Shown: piece by piece, positions 44,389 through 52,883 of the stretch
How the letters are laid out: each line of letters opens with the position of its first letter
Position numbering within the stretch: the first letter of the stretch is position 1
Assembly: GCF_037482285.1 (NCBI RefSeq)
Contig: NZ_JBBEYB010000001.1
Coordinates: 456,289-520,288, forward strand
Origin: Aquabacterium sp029268225
GTDB taxonomy: Bacteria > Pseudomonadota > Gammaproteobacteria > Burkholderiales > Burkholderiaceae_C
DNA length: 64,000 nt
Direction: 5' to 3'
Translations under genes and position numbers: made by a program
Notes under the pieces: model-generated
What the model was told of the DNA's origin: nothing
The model's input: only the letters and a program-made list of their open reading frames with translations
Databases searched by the model: none

Positions 44389-44823
44389 ATGGAACTCAAT
44401 AGCATCAAGCCCTCCGCGGGCGCCAAGCATGCCAAGCGCCGTGTGGGCCGTGGCATCGGCTCCGGCCTGGGCAAGACCGCCGGTCGCGGTCACAAGGGTC
44501 AGAAGTCGCGTTCGGGCGGCTACCACAAGGTGGGCTTCGAAGGCGGTCAAATGCCTCTGCAGCGTCGCCTGCCCAAGCGTGGCTTCAAGTCGCACCTGCT
44601 GAAGTACAACGCCGAAATCACCCTGTCCGAGCTGCAAGCTCTGGGCGCGGCTGAAGTCGACGTCCTGTCGCTGAAGGCAGCCGGCCTGATCCCCCAGATC
44701 GCCAAGGTGGTCAAGGTGATCAAGTCGGGCGAACTGTCGGCCAAGGTTGTGCTCAAGGGCATCGGCGCTACCGCTGGCGCCAAGGCTGCCATCGAAGCCG
44801 CTGGTGGTTCGCTGGCTGAATAA
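44389..44823 (+). CDS. rplO: 50S ribosomal protein L15
   Basis: The 144-residue protein has the basic Gly-rich N-terminal part RRVGRGIGSGLGKTAGRGHKG and FEGGQMPLQRRLPKRGF. Starts MELNSIKP at ATG 44389 with GGGGAAC upstream. Confidence 0.97.
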   Translation: MELNSIKPSAGAKHAKRRVGRGIGSGLGKTAGRGHKGQKSRSGGYHKVGFEGGQMPLQRRLPKRGFKSHLLKYNAEITLSELQALGAAEVDVLSLKAAGLIPQIAKVVKVIKSGELSAKVVLKGIGATAGAKAAIEAAGGSLAE

Positions 44824-44867
44824 GCCTGCGATTCAAGCACGAACGTAAGACAGAGAACGGACTCAGC

Positions 44868-46178
44868 GTGGCAACTTCTCCCACACAACTGGCTCAAAGC
44901 GGCAAGTACGGCGACCTGCAACGTCGCTTGGTCTTCCTGCTGCTCGCGTTGGTGGTCTACCGCATCGGGGCGCATATCCCCGTGCCCGGTATCGACCCGG
45001 CGCAGCTGCAACAGTTGTTCAAGGGCCAGCAAGGCGGCATCCTGAGTCTGTTCAACATGTTCTCGGGTGGGGCGTTGTCGCGCTTCACCGTGTTCGCGCT
45101 GGGCATCATGCCCTACATTTCTGCGTCCATCATCATGCAGATGATGGGCTATGTGGTGCCGACACTCGAAGCCTTGAAGAAGGAAGGCGAGGCCGGCCGC
45201 CGCAAGATCACTCAGTACACGCGTTTCGCGACGCTGGGCTTGGCCTTGTTCCAGTCCTTCGGTATCGCTGTGGCCCTGGAGGGTACGCCTGGCTTGGTGA
45301 TCGATCCTGGTTTCGGTTTCCGCATGACTGCGGTGATCAGCCTGACTGCCGGCACCATGTTCCTCATGTGGCTGGGTGAGCAAATCACTGAACGTGGTCT
45401 GGGCAACGGTATTTCGATTCTTATTTTTGGCGGTATCGCTGCGGGCTTGCCTTCTGCTTTGGGTGGTCTGTTCGAGCTGATCCGCACCGGTGCCATGAGC
45501 ATCCCGGCCGCCATCTTCATCGTGGCCCTGGTGGTTCTGGTCACCTACCTCGTCGTATTCGTTGAGCGCGGCCAGCGCAAGATTTTGGTGAACTACGCCA
45601 AGCGTCAGGTTGGCAACCGTGTGTACGGTGGTCAGTCGTCGCACCTGCCTTTGAAGATCAACATGGCCGGCGTGATCCCTCCGATTTTCGCTTCGTCCAT
45701 CATTTTGCTGCCGACGACCGCTGTGAGCTGGTTCGCCACGGGTGACAGCATGCGCTGGTTGAAGGACATCGCTGGCATGCTGTCGCCTGGTCAGCCGATT
45801 TATGTGATTTTGTACTCGATCGCCATTGTCTTCTTCTGCTTCTTCTACACGGCGCTGGTGTTCAACAGCCGTGAGACCGCAGACAACCTGAAGAAGAGTG
45901 GTGCGTTCATTCCTGGTATCCGCCCAGGTGACCAGACTGCCCGATACATCGACAAGATTCTCGGCCGTCTGACCCTGGTGGGCGCGGTGTACATCACGGC
46001 CGTGTGCCTGTTGCCCGAGTTCCTCGTGCTCAAGTACAACGTTCCGTTCTATTTCGGTGGGACATCTCTGCTCATCATCGTGGTGGTCACGATGGATTTC
46101 TGGGCGCAGGTTCAGTCTTACGTCATGTCTCAGCAGTACGACTCGCTGTTGAAGAAGGCAAGTTTCAAGTCGAACTGA
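44868..46178 (+). CDS. secY: Protein translocase subunit SecY
   Basis: SecY is the pore of the Sec translocon. The 436-residue protein has ten membrane helices; conserved parts include the plug-proximal IPVPGIDP, MPYISASIIMQ (TM2), GIRPGDQTARYI in the cytosolic loop and the C-terminal MSQQYDSLLKKA. It starts at GTG 44868 with 44 bases from rplO. infA, which often follows secY in the order, is not found here. Confidence 0.97.
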   Translation: MATSPTQLAQSGKYGDLQRRLVFLLLALVVYRIGAHIPVPGIDPAQLQQLFKGQQGGILSLFNMFSGGALSRFTVFALGIMPYISASIIMQMMGYVVPTLEALKKEGEAGRRKITQYTRFATLGLALFQSFGIAVALEGTPGLVIDPGFGFRMTAVISLTAGTMFLMWLGEQITERGLGNGISILIFGGIAAGLPSALGGLFELIRTGAMSIPAAIFIVALVVLVTYLVVFVERGQRKILVNYAKRQVGNRVYGGQSSHLPLKINMAGVIPPIFASSIILLPTTAVSWFATGDSMRWLKDIAGMLSPGQPIYVILYSIAIVFFCFFYTALVFNSRETADNLKKSGAFIPGIRPGDQTARYIDKILGRLTLVGAVYITAVCLLPEFLVLKYNVPFYFGGTSLLIIVVVTMDFWAQVQSYVMSQQYDSLLKKASFKSN

Positions 46179-46182
46179 AACG

Positions 46183-46199
46183 CACCAGCCTGGCTGGTG
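46183..46199 (+). other. Hairpin after secY
   Basis: CACCAGCC and GGCTGGTG flank a single T, a near-perfect palindrome five bases after the secY stop. Real RNA would open the centre to a small loop. No T-run follows, so it may protect the 3' end or act as a weak attenuator rather than terminate. Confidence 0.5.
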
Positions 46200-46492
46200 G
46201 CAAAAGGGATCAGGCAGCTCCGCTGTTTGGTTGAGTCAGTTTGCCGACACACCCATCTGGGTGGGCATTCCCCTTCCGCACTGTTTTGATCGGCCAGCAG
46301 GCTGCATCGCTTCCATGCGCTCCGCATTTGTACTAGAATGGCGGGCTGCCCAGGCGAAGAGTGATGTTGATTGCTTGCCGTACGTTTTGAGTCGTGCTCG
46401 CATCGTGTTCCGGGCGAAGTGAGCTTGAAGTTAGTTGACCCCGGAAACGTGGGCGAATTTCCGCTGAGAAATCGGCGGTTCAGGAGAAGACC
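46200..46492 (+). other. Leader region between secY and rpmJ
   Basis: No gene is seen in the gap of 314 bases between secY and rpmJ. It contains the secY hairpin and a probable promoter at 46311-46339. The leader from that promoter to rpmJ would be about 150 nucleotides. Confidence 0.5.
46311..46339 (+). promoter_or_regulatory. Probable promoter for rpmJ-rpsM-rpsK
   Basis: TTCCAT (46311-46316) and TAGAAT (46334-46339) with 17-base spacing. The -35 is a weak match. Confidence 0.4.
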
Positions 46493-46606
46493 ATGAAAGT
46501 CTCGGCATCCGTCAAGAAGATGTGCCGTAATTGCAAAATCATCCGCCGCAAGGGCGTGGTTCGCGTGATCTGCACCGACCCGCGTCACAAGCAGCGTCAA
46601 GGCTGA
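46493..46606 (+). CDS. rpmJ: 50S ribosomal protein L36
   Basis: A 37-residue protein beginning MKVSASVKKMCRNCKIIRR. The zinc ligands C11, C14, C27 and H32 are all present (C-x2-C-x12-C-x4-H), so this is the zinc-binding form. ATG 46493 follows CAGGAGAAG. It is followed after 41 bases by rpsM. Confidence 0.96.
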   Translation: MKVSASVKKMCRNCKIIRRKGVVRVICTDPRHKQRQG

Positions 46607-46647
46607 TCGCCTGACCTGGCGACGACACACGCGTTCAGAGGACAGTT

Positions 46648-47010
46648 ATGGCACGTATTGCTGGCATCAACATTCCGCCGCACAAGCATACCGAAATCGG
46701 TCTGACTTCGATCTACGGCATTGGTCGCACCACCGCGCAGAAAATCTGCACGGCGGCCGGCATTCCCTTCAACAAGAAGATCAAGGAATTGACCGACGGC
46801 GACTTGGAAAAGATTCGGGAAGAAGTGGGCAAGCTCACCATTGAAGGTGACCTGCGCCGCGAACTCTCGATGAACATCAAGCGACTGATGGATCTGGGCT
46901 GCTATCGCGGCTTCCGTCACCGTCGTGGTCTGCCCCTTCGTGGCCAACGCACTCGCACCAACGCTCGCACTCGCAAGGGTCCGCGTAAGGCGATCGCTGG
47001 CAAGAAGTGA
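46648..47010 (+). CDS. rpsM: 30S ribosomal protein S13
   Basis: The 120-residue protein begins MARIAGINIPPHKHTEIGL and has the C-terminal RRGLPLRGQRTRTNARTRKG. S13 contacts tRNA and the subunit bridges in the 30S head. GAGGACAG precedes the start. Confidence 0.97.
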   Translation: MARIAGINIPPHKHTEIGLTSIYGIGRTTAQKICTAAGIPFNKKIKELTDGDLEKIREEVGKLTIEGDLRRELSMNIKRLMDLGCYRGFRHRRGLPLRGQRTRTNARTRKGPRKAIAGKK

Positions 47011-47045
47011 TCAGGCTAAGCGACTGAGTTCAAGAGAGATAAATC

Positions 47046-47450
47046 ATGGCTAAAGCACCTGCGAACAGCGCTGCCCGTCGTGTTAGCAAGAAGGTCCGCA
47101 AGAACATTGCAGACGGTATTGCCCACGTGCACGCTTCCTTCAACAACACCATCATCACCATCACGGACCGTCAGGGCAATGCTCTGTCGTGGGCTTCGTC
47201 TGGTGGTCAAGGCTTCAAGGGCTCGCGTAAGTCCACGCCGTTCGCTGCCCAGGTGGCTGCTGAAGTGGCAGGTCGCGCTGCTCAAGAGCAAGGCATCAAG
47301 AACCTCGACGTCGAGATCAAGGGCCCCGGTCCTGGTCGTGAGTCGTCGGTGCGCGCCCTGGCTTCGCTGGGCATCCGCATCGCTTCGATCTCTGACGTGA
47401 CGCCCGTTCCTCACAACGGCTGCCGTCCTCAGAAGCGTCGTCGCATCTGA
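47046..47450 (+). CDS. rpsK: 30S ribosomal protein S11
   Basis: The 134-residue protein has HVHASFNNTIITITDRQGN, and the C-terminal DVTPVPHNGCRPQKRRRI typical of S11, which forms part of the platform. It is the last gene of the rpmJ-rpsM-rpsK group; a hairpin and a new promoter separate it from rpsD. Confidence 0.97.
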   Translation: MAKAPANSAARRVSKKVRKNIADGIAHVHASFNNTIITITDRQGNALSWASSGGQGFKGSRKSTPFAAQVAAEVAGRAAQEQGIKNLDVEIKGPGPGRESSVRALASLGIRIASISDVTPVPHNGCRPQKRRRI

Positions 47451-47489
47451 TGTCGTTTGCTTGACTCATCTGCGGATGGGTCTGCTTCC

Positions 47490-47523
47490 ACCTCGCGAGC
47501 CATGGAAACAAGGCTGGCGAGGT
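47490..47523 (+). terminator. Hairpin between rpsK and rpsD
   Basis: ACCTCGC (47490-47496) pairs with GCGAGGT (47517-47523), and AGCC (47498-47501) with GGCT (47512-47515), with one opposed G pair. TATT follows. It may terminate part of the upstream transcript. Confidence 0.45.
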
Positions 47524-47579
47524 TATTGCGTTGCATATTTCTGACGCGCATCAGCGCAGCAGTGTGTGTGACGACGTCT

Positions 47580-47588
47580 TGCTATAAT
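47580..47588 (+). promoter_or_regulatory. Extended -10 promoter for rpsD-rpoA-rplQ
   Basis: TGC directly precedes a perfect TATAAT (47583-47588), forming an extended -10 element. No good -35 is seen, which such promoters do not need. It lies 150 bases before rpsD. Confidence 0.65.
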
Positions 47589-47737
47589 GGCAAGCTATTC
47601 ACGGTTGCGTATGGCTGTGGCACTGTAGTGGTGTCGCATGGCTGTGACCGATAAGCCCACCGTCTGTGCTGGTGTTCATCGCCGCCAGACTCGCGTCGGC
47701 ATGTTGCTGACGTCAGACAGATCACAAGGACACGAAA

Positions 47738-48361
47738 GTGGCACGTTACCTCGGACCCAAGGCCAAGCTGGCCCGCCGCGAAGGCACCGACCTGTTTTTG
47801 AAGAGCGCCCGTCGCCCCATCAGCGACAAGGCCAAGTTTGACACGAAGCCTGGCCAGCACGGCCGCACCTCCGGCTCGCGCACCTCGGACTTCGGTCTGC
47901 AACTGCGTGAAAAGCAGAAGGTCAAGCGCATGTACGGTGTGCTGGAAAAGCAATTCCGTCGCTACTTTGCTGAAGCTGAGCGTCGCAAGGGCAACACCGG
48001 TGCGAACCTGCTGACCCTGCTGGAATCGCGTCTCGACAACGTTGTGTATCGCATGGGCTTTGCCTCCACCCGCGCTGAAGCTCGCCAGTTGGTGGGGCAC
48101 AAGGGTGTGGTCGTGAACGGTCAAGTGGTGAACATCCCTTCGTTCCTGGTCAAGACCGGCGACGTCGTGGCTGTGCGTGAAAAGGCCAAAAAGCAAGTTC
48201 GCGTGCAAGAAGCTTACAAGCTGGCCGAGTCCATCGGTCTGCCGGGCTGGGTTCAAGTGGACGGCGCCAAGCTGGAAGGCGTGTTCAAGAAGAGCCCGGA
48301 CCGTGACGAGTTCGGCTCCGACATCAACGAATCGCTGATCGTCGAACTGTATTCTCGTTAA
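47738..48361 (+). CDS. rpsD: 30S ribosomal protein S4
   Basis: The 207-residue protein begins MARYLGPKAKLARREGTD and has the S4 domain (about 97-160: ESRLDNVVYRMGFASTRAEA). S4 nucleates 30S assembly and in E. coli regulates the alpha operon. Starts at GTG 47738 with AAGGA upstream. No zinc cysteines. Confidence 0.97.
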   Translation: MARYLGPKAKLARREGTDLFLKSARRPISDKAKFDTKPGQHGRTSGSRTSDFGLQLREKQKVKRMYGVLEKQFRRYFAEAERRKGNTGANLLTLLESRLDNVVYRMGFASTRAEARQLVGHKGVVVNGQVVNIPSFLVKTGDVVAVREKAKKQVRVQEAYKLAESIGLPGWVQVDGAKLEGVFKKSPDRDEFGSDINESLIVELYSR

Positions 48362-48430
48362 TGCACCTTACAGGCTGCACCGCACGGCATTGTGTCGTGT
48401 TGTGTGGCCTTGTGCATTTGTATTTCAGGG

Positions 48431-48448
48431 CCGGAGCAGGTGCTCCGG
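48431..48448 (+). other. Strong hairpin between rpsD and rpoA
   Basis: CCGGAGC, AGGT, GCTCCGG: a seven-base-pair GC-rich stem with a four-base loop, 55 bases before rpoA. Only two T follow, so it is more likely a processing, stability or attenuation element than a terminator. Confidence 0.55.
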
Positions 48449-48503
48449 TTGGTCCAGCGGCCTTATCGGTGTAACGAGCCGAGGGTATTGACAGGAAGAC
48501 CTC

Positions 48504-49490
48504 ATGCAAACCAATTTGCTGAAACCCAAAGCCATCCAGGTGGAGCCGCTCGGCGGCAACCGCGCCAAGGTCACGCTCGAACCGTTCGAGCGTGGCTATG
48601 GTCACACCCTCGGCAACGCGCTGCGTCGCGTGCTGTTGTCGTCGATGGTTGGTTTCGCGCCCACGGAAGTCACGATCGCTGGCGTCCTGCACGAGTACTC
48701 CGCCATCGATGGCGTTCAGGAAGATGTGGTTCACATCATGCTGAACCTCAAGGGCGTGGTGTTCCGCCTGCACAACCGTGACGAAGTCACGCTGGTGCTG
48801 CGCAAGGACGGCGAAGGCCCCGTCACGGCCGCTGACATCCAGACCCCCCATGACGTCGAGATCATCAACCCGGGTCATGTGATTGCACACCTGTCGCAAG
48901 GCGGCAAGCTCGACATGCAGATCAAGGTCGAAAAGGGCCGTGGTTATGTGCCGGGTAACGTGCGTCGCTATGGCGAAGAGAGCAGCAAGGCCATCGGCCG
49001 CATCGTGCTGGACGCTTCGTTCTCGCCGGTTCGCCGCGTGAGCTACACGGTCGAAAGCGCCCGTGTGGAGCAACGCACCGACCTGGACAAGCTGGTCATG
49101 GAAATCGAAACCAACGGCGCCATCACGCCGGAAGAGTCGATCCGCGCTTCGGCCAAGATCCTGGTGGAACAGCTGGCTGCGTTCGCGCACTTGGAAGGCA
49201 ACGATCTGCAGACGCTGATCGATGCGCCGAAGTCCAGCGCCGTGTTCGACCCGATCCTGCTGCGTCCGGTGGACGAGCTGGAGTTGACGGTGCGTTCGGC
49301 CAACTGTCTGAAGGCCGAGAACATCTACTACATCGGCGACCTGATTCAGCGTACCGAGACCGAGCTGCTCAAGACCCCGAACCTGGGTCGCAAGTCGCTC
49401 AACGAGATCAAGGAAGTTCTGGCTTCCCGTGGTCTGGCCCTGGGCTCGCGCCTGGAAGCCTGGCCGCCTCAAGGTCTGGACAAGCGCTGA
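48504..49490 (+). CDS. rpoA: DNA-directed RNA polymerase subunit alpha
   Basis: The 328-residue protein has the N-terminal dimerisation domain (EPFERGYGHTLGNALRRVLL) and the C-terminal domain (VDELELTVRSANCLKAENI, LLKTPNLGRKSLNEIKEVL) that contacts UP elements and activators. ATG 48504 follows AGGAAGACC. Confidence 0.97.
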   Translation: MQTNLLKPKAIQVEPLGGNRAKVTLEPFERGYGHTLGNALRRVLLSSMVGFAPTEVTIAGVLHEYSAIDGVQEDVVHIMLNLKGVVFRLHNRDEVTLVLRKDGEGPVTAADIQTPHDVEIINPGHVIAHLSQGGKLDMQIKVEKGRGYVPGNVRRYGEESSKAIGRIVLDASFSPVRRVSYTVESARVEQRTDLDKLVMEIETNGAITPEESIRASAKILVEQLAAFAHLEGNDLQTLIDAPKSSAVFDPILLRPVDELELTVRSANCLKAENIYYIGDLIQRTETELLKTPNLGRKSLNEIKEVLASRGLALGSRLEAWPPQGLDKR

Positions 49491-49516
49491 TCTGGCGTTG
49501 ACACTGTTTTGAAAGT

Positions 49517-49537
49517 GGATGGCCGTCATGGCCATCC
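49517..49537 (+). other. Hairpin between rpoA and rplQ
   Basis: GGATGGCC and GGCCATCC (eight base pairs) enclose GTCAT, 63 bases before rplQ. No T-run follows immediately. Confidence 0.45.
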
Positions 49538-49599
49538 GGTGCACCCGGCGGTACCTTGAAACGGCCGTCGGTTTTTATAAGTAAGAAAGGACTAGCACC

Positions 49600-49989
49600 A
49601 TGCGTCACGGACACGGACTCCGTAAACTGAACCGCACTTCGTCGCACCGTCTGGCGATGCTGCGCAACATGGCCAACTCGCTCATCGAGCACGAAGCCAT
49701 CAAGACCACCGTTCCCAAGGCCAAGGAACTGCGCCGCGTTGTCGAGCCGCTGATCACCCTGGCCAAGGAGCCGACCGTTGCCAACAAGCGTCTGGCTTTC
49801 GACCGTCTGCGTAACCGCGACAACGTCGTCAAGCTGTTCAACGTGCTGGGCCCCCGCTTTGCCAAGCGTCCTGGCGGCTATACCCGCATCCTGAAGATGG
49901 GCTTCCGCGTGGGCGACAACGCTCCGATGGCCTACATGGAGCTGGTCGAGCGCACCGAAGAAGCTGCTGCCGAAGCTGCTGCTGAATAA
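49600..49989 (+). CDS. rplQ: 50S ribosomal protein L17
   Basis: The 129-residue protein begins MRHGHGLRKLNRTSSHRLAM, with MANSLIEHEAIKTTV following. L17 lies near the exit tunnel. The tail is Ala/Glu-rich. Last gene of the block, before a clear terminator. Confidence 0.97.
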   Translation: MRHGHGLRKLNRTSSHRLAMLRNMANSLIEHEAIKTTVPKAKELRRVVEPLITLAKEPTVANKRLAFDRLRNRDNVVKLFNVLGPRFAKRPGGYTRILKMGFRVGDNAPMAYMELVERTEEAAAEAAAE

Positions 49990-50013
49990 GCATCTAGGCG
50001 TTCGCGCCTCTGA

Positions 50014-50044
50014 ACCCGTCACGTGCAAGCGTGGCGGGTTTTTT
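50014..50044 (+). terminator. Intrinsic terminator of the rpoA-rplQ operon
   Basis: ACCCGTCACG and CGTGGCGGGT form a ten-base-pair stem (one G-T pair) around a six-base loop, followed by TTTTT. A second small stem with a TTCG loop lies just before it (49996-50009). Confidence 0.85.
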
Positions 50045-50098
50045 CATGGGCGCTTGCTTTGGCTTCGGTCGACCCAGCGATCTTTTTTGTCGCAGGAC

Positions 50099-50127
50099 TG
50101 GTCAAGGCAAGAAAGTTGTGCCATAAT
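50099..50127 (+). promoter_or_regulatory. Promoter of the first initiator tRNA gene
   Basis: TGGTCA (50099-50104) and CATAAT (50122-50127) with a 17-base spacer; the tRNA begins 13 bases after the -10 element. Confidence 0.5.
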
Positions 50128-50139
50128 AGCTTTCTCTGT

Positions 50140-50216
<77 letters not shown>

Positions 50217-50235
50217 AAATTTGGCGTATGCCTTG

Positions 50236-50266
50236 AAAGCCTGTCAGATTCGAGAGGCTTTTTTAT
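50236..50266 (+). terminator. Terminator after tRNA-fMet copy 1
   Basis: AAAGCCT (50236-50242) pairs with AGGCTTT (50255-50261), followed by a T-run. It indicates that the second copy has its own promoter. Confidence 0.75.
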
Positions 50267-50331
50267 TTCCAGTGCTTGCCGTGGAGTTTTCCTGCAAGTA
50301 GTCAGATTTCGGTCTGATACATCACTTCTGT

Positions 50332-50408
<77 letters not shown>

Positions 50409-50415
50409 AGTTCAA

Positions 50416-50479
50416 AGGCCCTCGTAAGAGGGCCTCACACCGCTGACAAACCCCGTCTTTTCCGGCGGGGTTTATTTTT
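50416..50479 (+). terminator. Tandem hairpins ending the second tRNA transcript
   Basis: A first stem AGGCCCTC/GAGGGCCT (50416-50423 and 50428-50435, loop GTAA) is followed by a second, AAACCCCG/CGGGGTTT (50448-50455 and 50466-50473), and by ATTTTT. The second is a canonical intrinsic terminator. Confidence 0.8.
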
Positions 50480-50496
50480 GTGGACATTGCCGAGCT

Positions 50497-50916
50497 TCAT
50501 TGACCGCGGCGTCGTTGCCAACGCTGCAGCGCGCCACCCACCAGCATCGCAGGCACGAACAGCCAGGCCTCGCTGTTGCCCGACAACGCCGTGGCCAGGG
50601 CCGGACCAGGGCAGTAGCCGGCCAGACCCCAACCGATGCCGAACAGCGCGGCACCGACCAGCAGCTTGCGATCGACCTGCGTCAACGTGGGCAGGTGAAA
50701 GCGCTCCCCGTAAAACGGCACTGGCCGACGCAGGATGAAGCGGAAGGCCAGGGCGGTCACGGTGACAGCCCCCCCCATCACGAAGGCCAGGCTCGGGTCC
50801 CAGTCACCTGCCAGATCCAGAAAGGCCAGCACCTTCAAGGGGTTGGTCATCTCGGCGATGGCCAGACCCAGGCCGAACACCAGACCAGCCATCAGGCTCA
50901 CCAAGGGTTGCATCAT
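50497..50916 (-). CDS. YeeE/YedE-family sulfur transporter subunit, second of pair
   Basis: The 139-residue membrane protein has about four hydrophobic helices and the motif GIGWGLAGYCPGPALATALSG with a conserved cysteine, typical of the DUF6691/YeeE half-proteins. Such pairs (PmpA/PmpB in Serratia) have been linked to thiosulfate or persulfide-type sulfur uptake. Start at 50916 (MM start) follows a strong AGGAGG. It lies 19 bases after its partner gene. Confidence 0.85.
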   Translation of the reverse strand: MMQPLVSLMAGLVFGLGLAIAEMTNPLKVLAFLDLAGDWDPSLAFVMGGAVTVTALAFRFILRRPVPFYGERFHLPTLTQVDRKLLVGAALFGIGWGLAGYCPGPALATALSGNSEAWLFVPAMLVGGALQRWQRRRGQ

Positions 50917-50935
50917 GTTGTGATCCTCCTGGGGT

Positions 50936-51376
50936 TCAGCCGCCGATGACGTGGCGGACGACAAAAACGGTGGCGATGCCGGTGGCCATGAAGACCCCGG
51001 TGGCCGCCAGCGAGCGCAGCGACAGGCGGCCCAGACCACAGACACCGTGGCCACTGGTGCAGCCATTGCCCAAGGAGGTGCCATAGCCGACCAGCAGGCC
51101 TGCGACAACCAGCAAGACCGGGTGCATGTCGGCACGTGGGTTGACTGTGCGGCCGGTGGCGGTGAACCAGATCCAGGTGCCAACGATCATGCCCAGCACG
51201 AACAGCAGGCGCCACAGCCAGACCTGACGGGCCTGGTGGGTGCGCCATGCGTCGATCAGGCCATGGGCGATGTTGCTGATGCCGGCGATGCGACCGGTGC
51301 CGGCCAGCAGCACCACGGCAGACAGGCCGATCAGCAGACCGCCGATCAAACCGGTGACGGGGGTGAAGTTGCTCAT
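50936..51376 (-). CDS. YeeE/YedE-family sulfur transporter subunit, first of pair
   Basis: The 146-residue membrane protein has the hallmark SLGNGCTSGHGVCGLGRLS near residues 100-118, with two cysteines that probably handle sulfur-bearing anions, and four hydrophobic helices. It forms a functional pair with the next gene. An ArsR-type regulator or persulfide dioxygenase, often linked with such pairs, is not adjacent. A porin gene lies upstream in the same direction, separated by a strong hairpin. Confidence 0.88.
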   Translation of the reverse strand: MSNFTPVTGLIGGLLIGLSAVVLLAGTGRIAGISNIAHGLIDAWRTHQARQVWLWRLLFVLGMIVGTWIWFTATGRTVNPRADMHPVLLVVAGLLVGYGTSLGNGCTSGHGVCGLGRLSLRSLAATGVFMATGIATVFVVRHVIGG

Positions 51377-51402
51377 GTGAATGAATTCCAGAAAAGCAGG
51401 AA

Positions 51403-51431
51403 ACCGGCAGGCTCATGTGGCAGCCTGCCGG
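51403..51431 (-). terminator. Terminator-like hairpin after the FadL-type gene
   Basis: Eleven-base arms (ACCGGCAGGCT and AGCCTGCCGGT on either strand) enclose eight bases. In the minus direction a T-rich stretch with TTTT follows. It would end or reduce transcription from the porin gene into the sulfur transporter pair. Confidence 0.65.
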
Positions 51432-51463
51432 TATCTCAGGGCACAAGGCTCAGGTTATGAGCC

Positions 51464-52744
51464 TCAGAACTTCCATCCATACGACACGCCGATGATGTCT
51501 TCCTTGAGGCGGATGTTGGCATCGCCTCCGCCGAAATTGGCAGGGATGGCGCCCGAGCCCTTCACGGTCTTCTCAAACGCGTGGCTGTAGTGGGCGCTCC
51601 ATTCGCTGTTCGCGCTGGTCTTCCAGGTGAAGCCTGCAGTCAGGTGGTCTTGCACCACACCGGGGGCGAGGATGTTGAGGAAGGTCTCGCTCTTGGGGAT
51701 GGGCTGGGTGGCGTGGCTATAGCCGGCGCGCAGGGTCCAGGCATCGTTCAGCTGATGGATCACGCCGAGCTTCACAACCTTGACGTCCTTCCAGCCGAAG
51801 CCGGGGCCGTTGGTGCTACCCAGAGGTTGACCTTGAACCGTCAACTGGCTCAGGGGAGTGCCCACCGACTTCACGTCGTTCAGTTCGATCACTTGGTAGT
51901 CCAGGCCCAGGGTCCAGTGTTGTGCCAGCTGCCAGGCCAGGCCCACGCCGTAGTTGGCGGGGATGTCAAAGCCACCTTGTTCGGCGAACAGGCCCTTGTA
52001 CTTGTCGAAGCGCCCCTGGATCTTGGACGACCAGGTGGCCCCCAGACGCAGTTCAGGCGTGATCTGACCGATCCAGCCGAGGCGGATGCCCGCGCCGCTG
52101 GAGTTGTCGGTGCCGCGGTCCGAGACGTCAAGCGGTGAGGCCGAGGCGCCCGCAAACGGCTGGATGCCGCGCATCGAGAAACGCTGGTGAGCGAGGTTCA
52201 GTGCGGCGCCGAACACATGGTCAGGCGTCGCCTTCCAGGCCACCGAAGGGGAAATGAACAGCTGCTCCAGATTCATCTTGGTGGCTTGGGTCACACCGAA
52301 GCCCTGGAAGGGGCTGGTGTTGTAGCTGGTGTTCATGCCGCCGTTGCCGTACACAGCCAGGCCCACGCTCAGTTGCGAGTCGATCTGGCGCGTGTAGCCA
52401 AATTCAGGGATCAGGAACAGCTCGCGGCCGTCGGCGCTGTACTTGCCGTCAAGGCCTGCGCCGTTGCCTTGGATCTCAGAGCCCCGGCTCGGCTTGAACA
52501 GGTTCACCCCCACATCCAGTCGGTTGCCTGTGAAAGCCGTGCCAGCCGGGTTGGTGGCCGCGGTCAAGCCATCTTGCGGCAGCGCAATGCCCACGCCAGC
52601 GATGGCCTGGGATTTCACGCCGTAGCCGTGCGAGAAGTAGCCGTTGGTGGCCAGGGCCGATTGCGGCAGGGCGGCCACGCACAGCGCGGCCAAGGCGGCA
52701 GCGCGGAGAGGCGAGGCGGTGAAGAGCTGGGACATGGACGTCAT
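51464..52744 (-). CDS. OmpP1/FadL-family outer-membrane porin
   Basis: FadL-type porins let long-chain fatty acids, alkanes or aromatics cross the outer membrane. The 426-residue protein has a signal peptide ending SALA, then the mature N-terminal hatch segment TNGYFSHGYGVKSQAIAG with the family NPA box (AATNPAGTAF). The C-terminal strand ends VSYGWKF with a terminal Phe, the BAM signal. The ATG at 52744 (MTSMSQ) gives a normal signal peptide; an earlier ATG at 52810 would add 22 residues. Context with alkB and an acyl-CoA ligase elsewhere in the window suggests hydrophobic substrates, but the actual one is unknown. Confidence 0.9.
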   Translation of the reverse strand: MTSMSQLFTASPLRAAALAALCVAALPQSALATNGYFSHGYGVKSQAIAGVGIALPQDGLTAATNPAGTAFTGNRLDVGVNLFKPSRGSEIQGNGAGLDGKYSADGRELFLIPEFGYTRQIDSQLSVGLAVYGNGGMNTSYNTSPFQGFGVTQATKMNLEQLFISPSVAWKATPDHVFGAALNLAHQRFSMRGIQPFAGASASPLDVSDRGTDNSSGAGIRLGWIGQITPELRLGATWSSKIQGRFDKYKGLFAEQGGFDIPANYGVGLAWQLAQHWTLGLDYQVIELNDVKSVGTPLSQLTVQGQPLGSTNGPGFGWKDVKVVKLGVIHQLNDAWTLRAGYSHATQPIPKSETFLNILAPGVVQDHLTAGFTWKTSANSEWSAHYSHAFEKTVKGSGAIPANFGGGDANIRLKEDIIGVSYGWKF

Positions 52745-52883
52745 CCTCTGAAGGCTTGTACGGGTACGGGTTAGGGTGTTTGGTGTGCGACTGTACCGAC
52801 AAACCTTCATGCCGCAAACGATGAAATCGCAATGTCTTTATGCAATCAATGCATAAAGGGGTTTGATGCGCATCAAGAGGGCA

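Noticed and set aside
46179..46492. Missing infA hidden between secY and rpmJ
   Set aside because: All frames were read; no IF-1-like sequence occurs in this gap.
47638..47841. Small plus-strand open frame in the rpsD leader
   Set aside because: Runs out of frame into rpsD; no ribosome binding site or conserved content.
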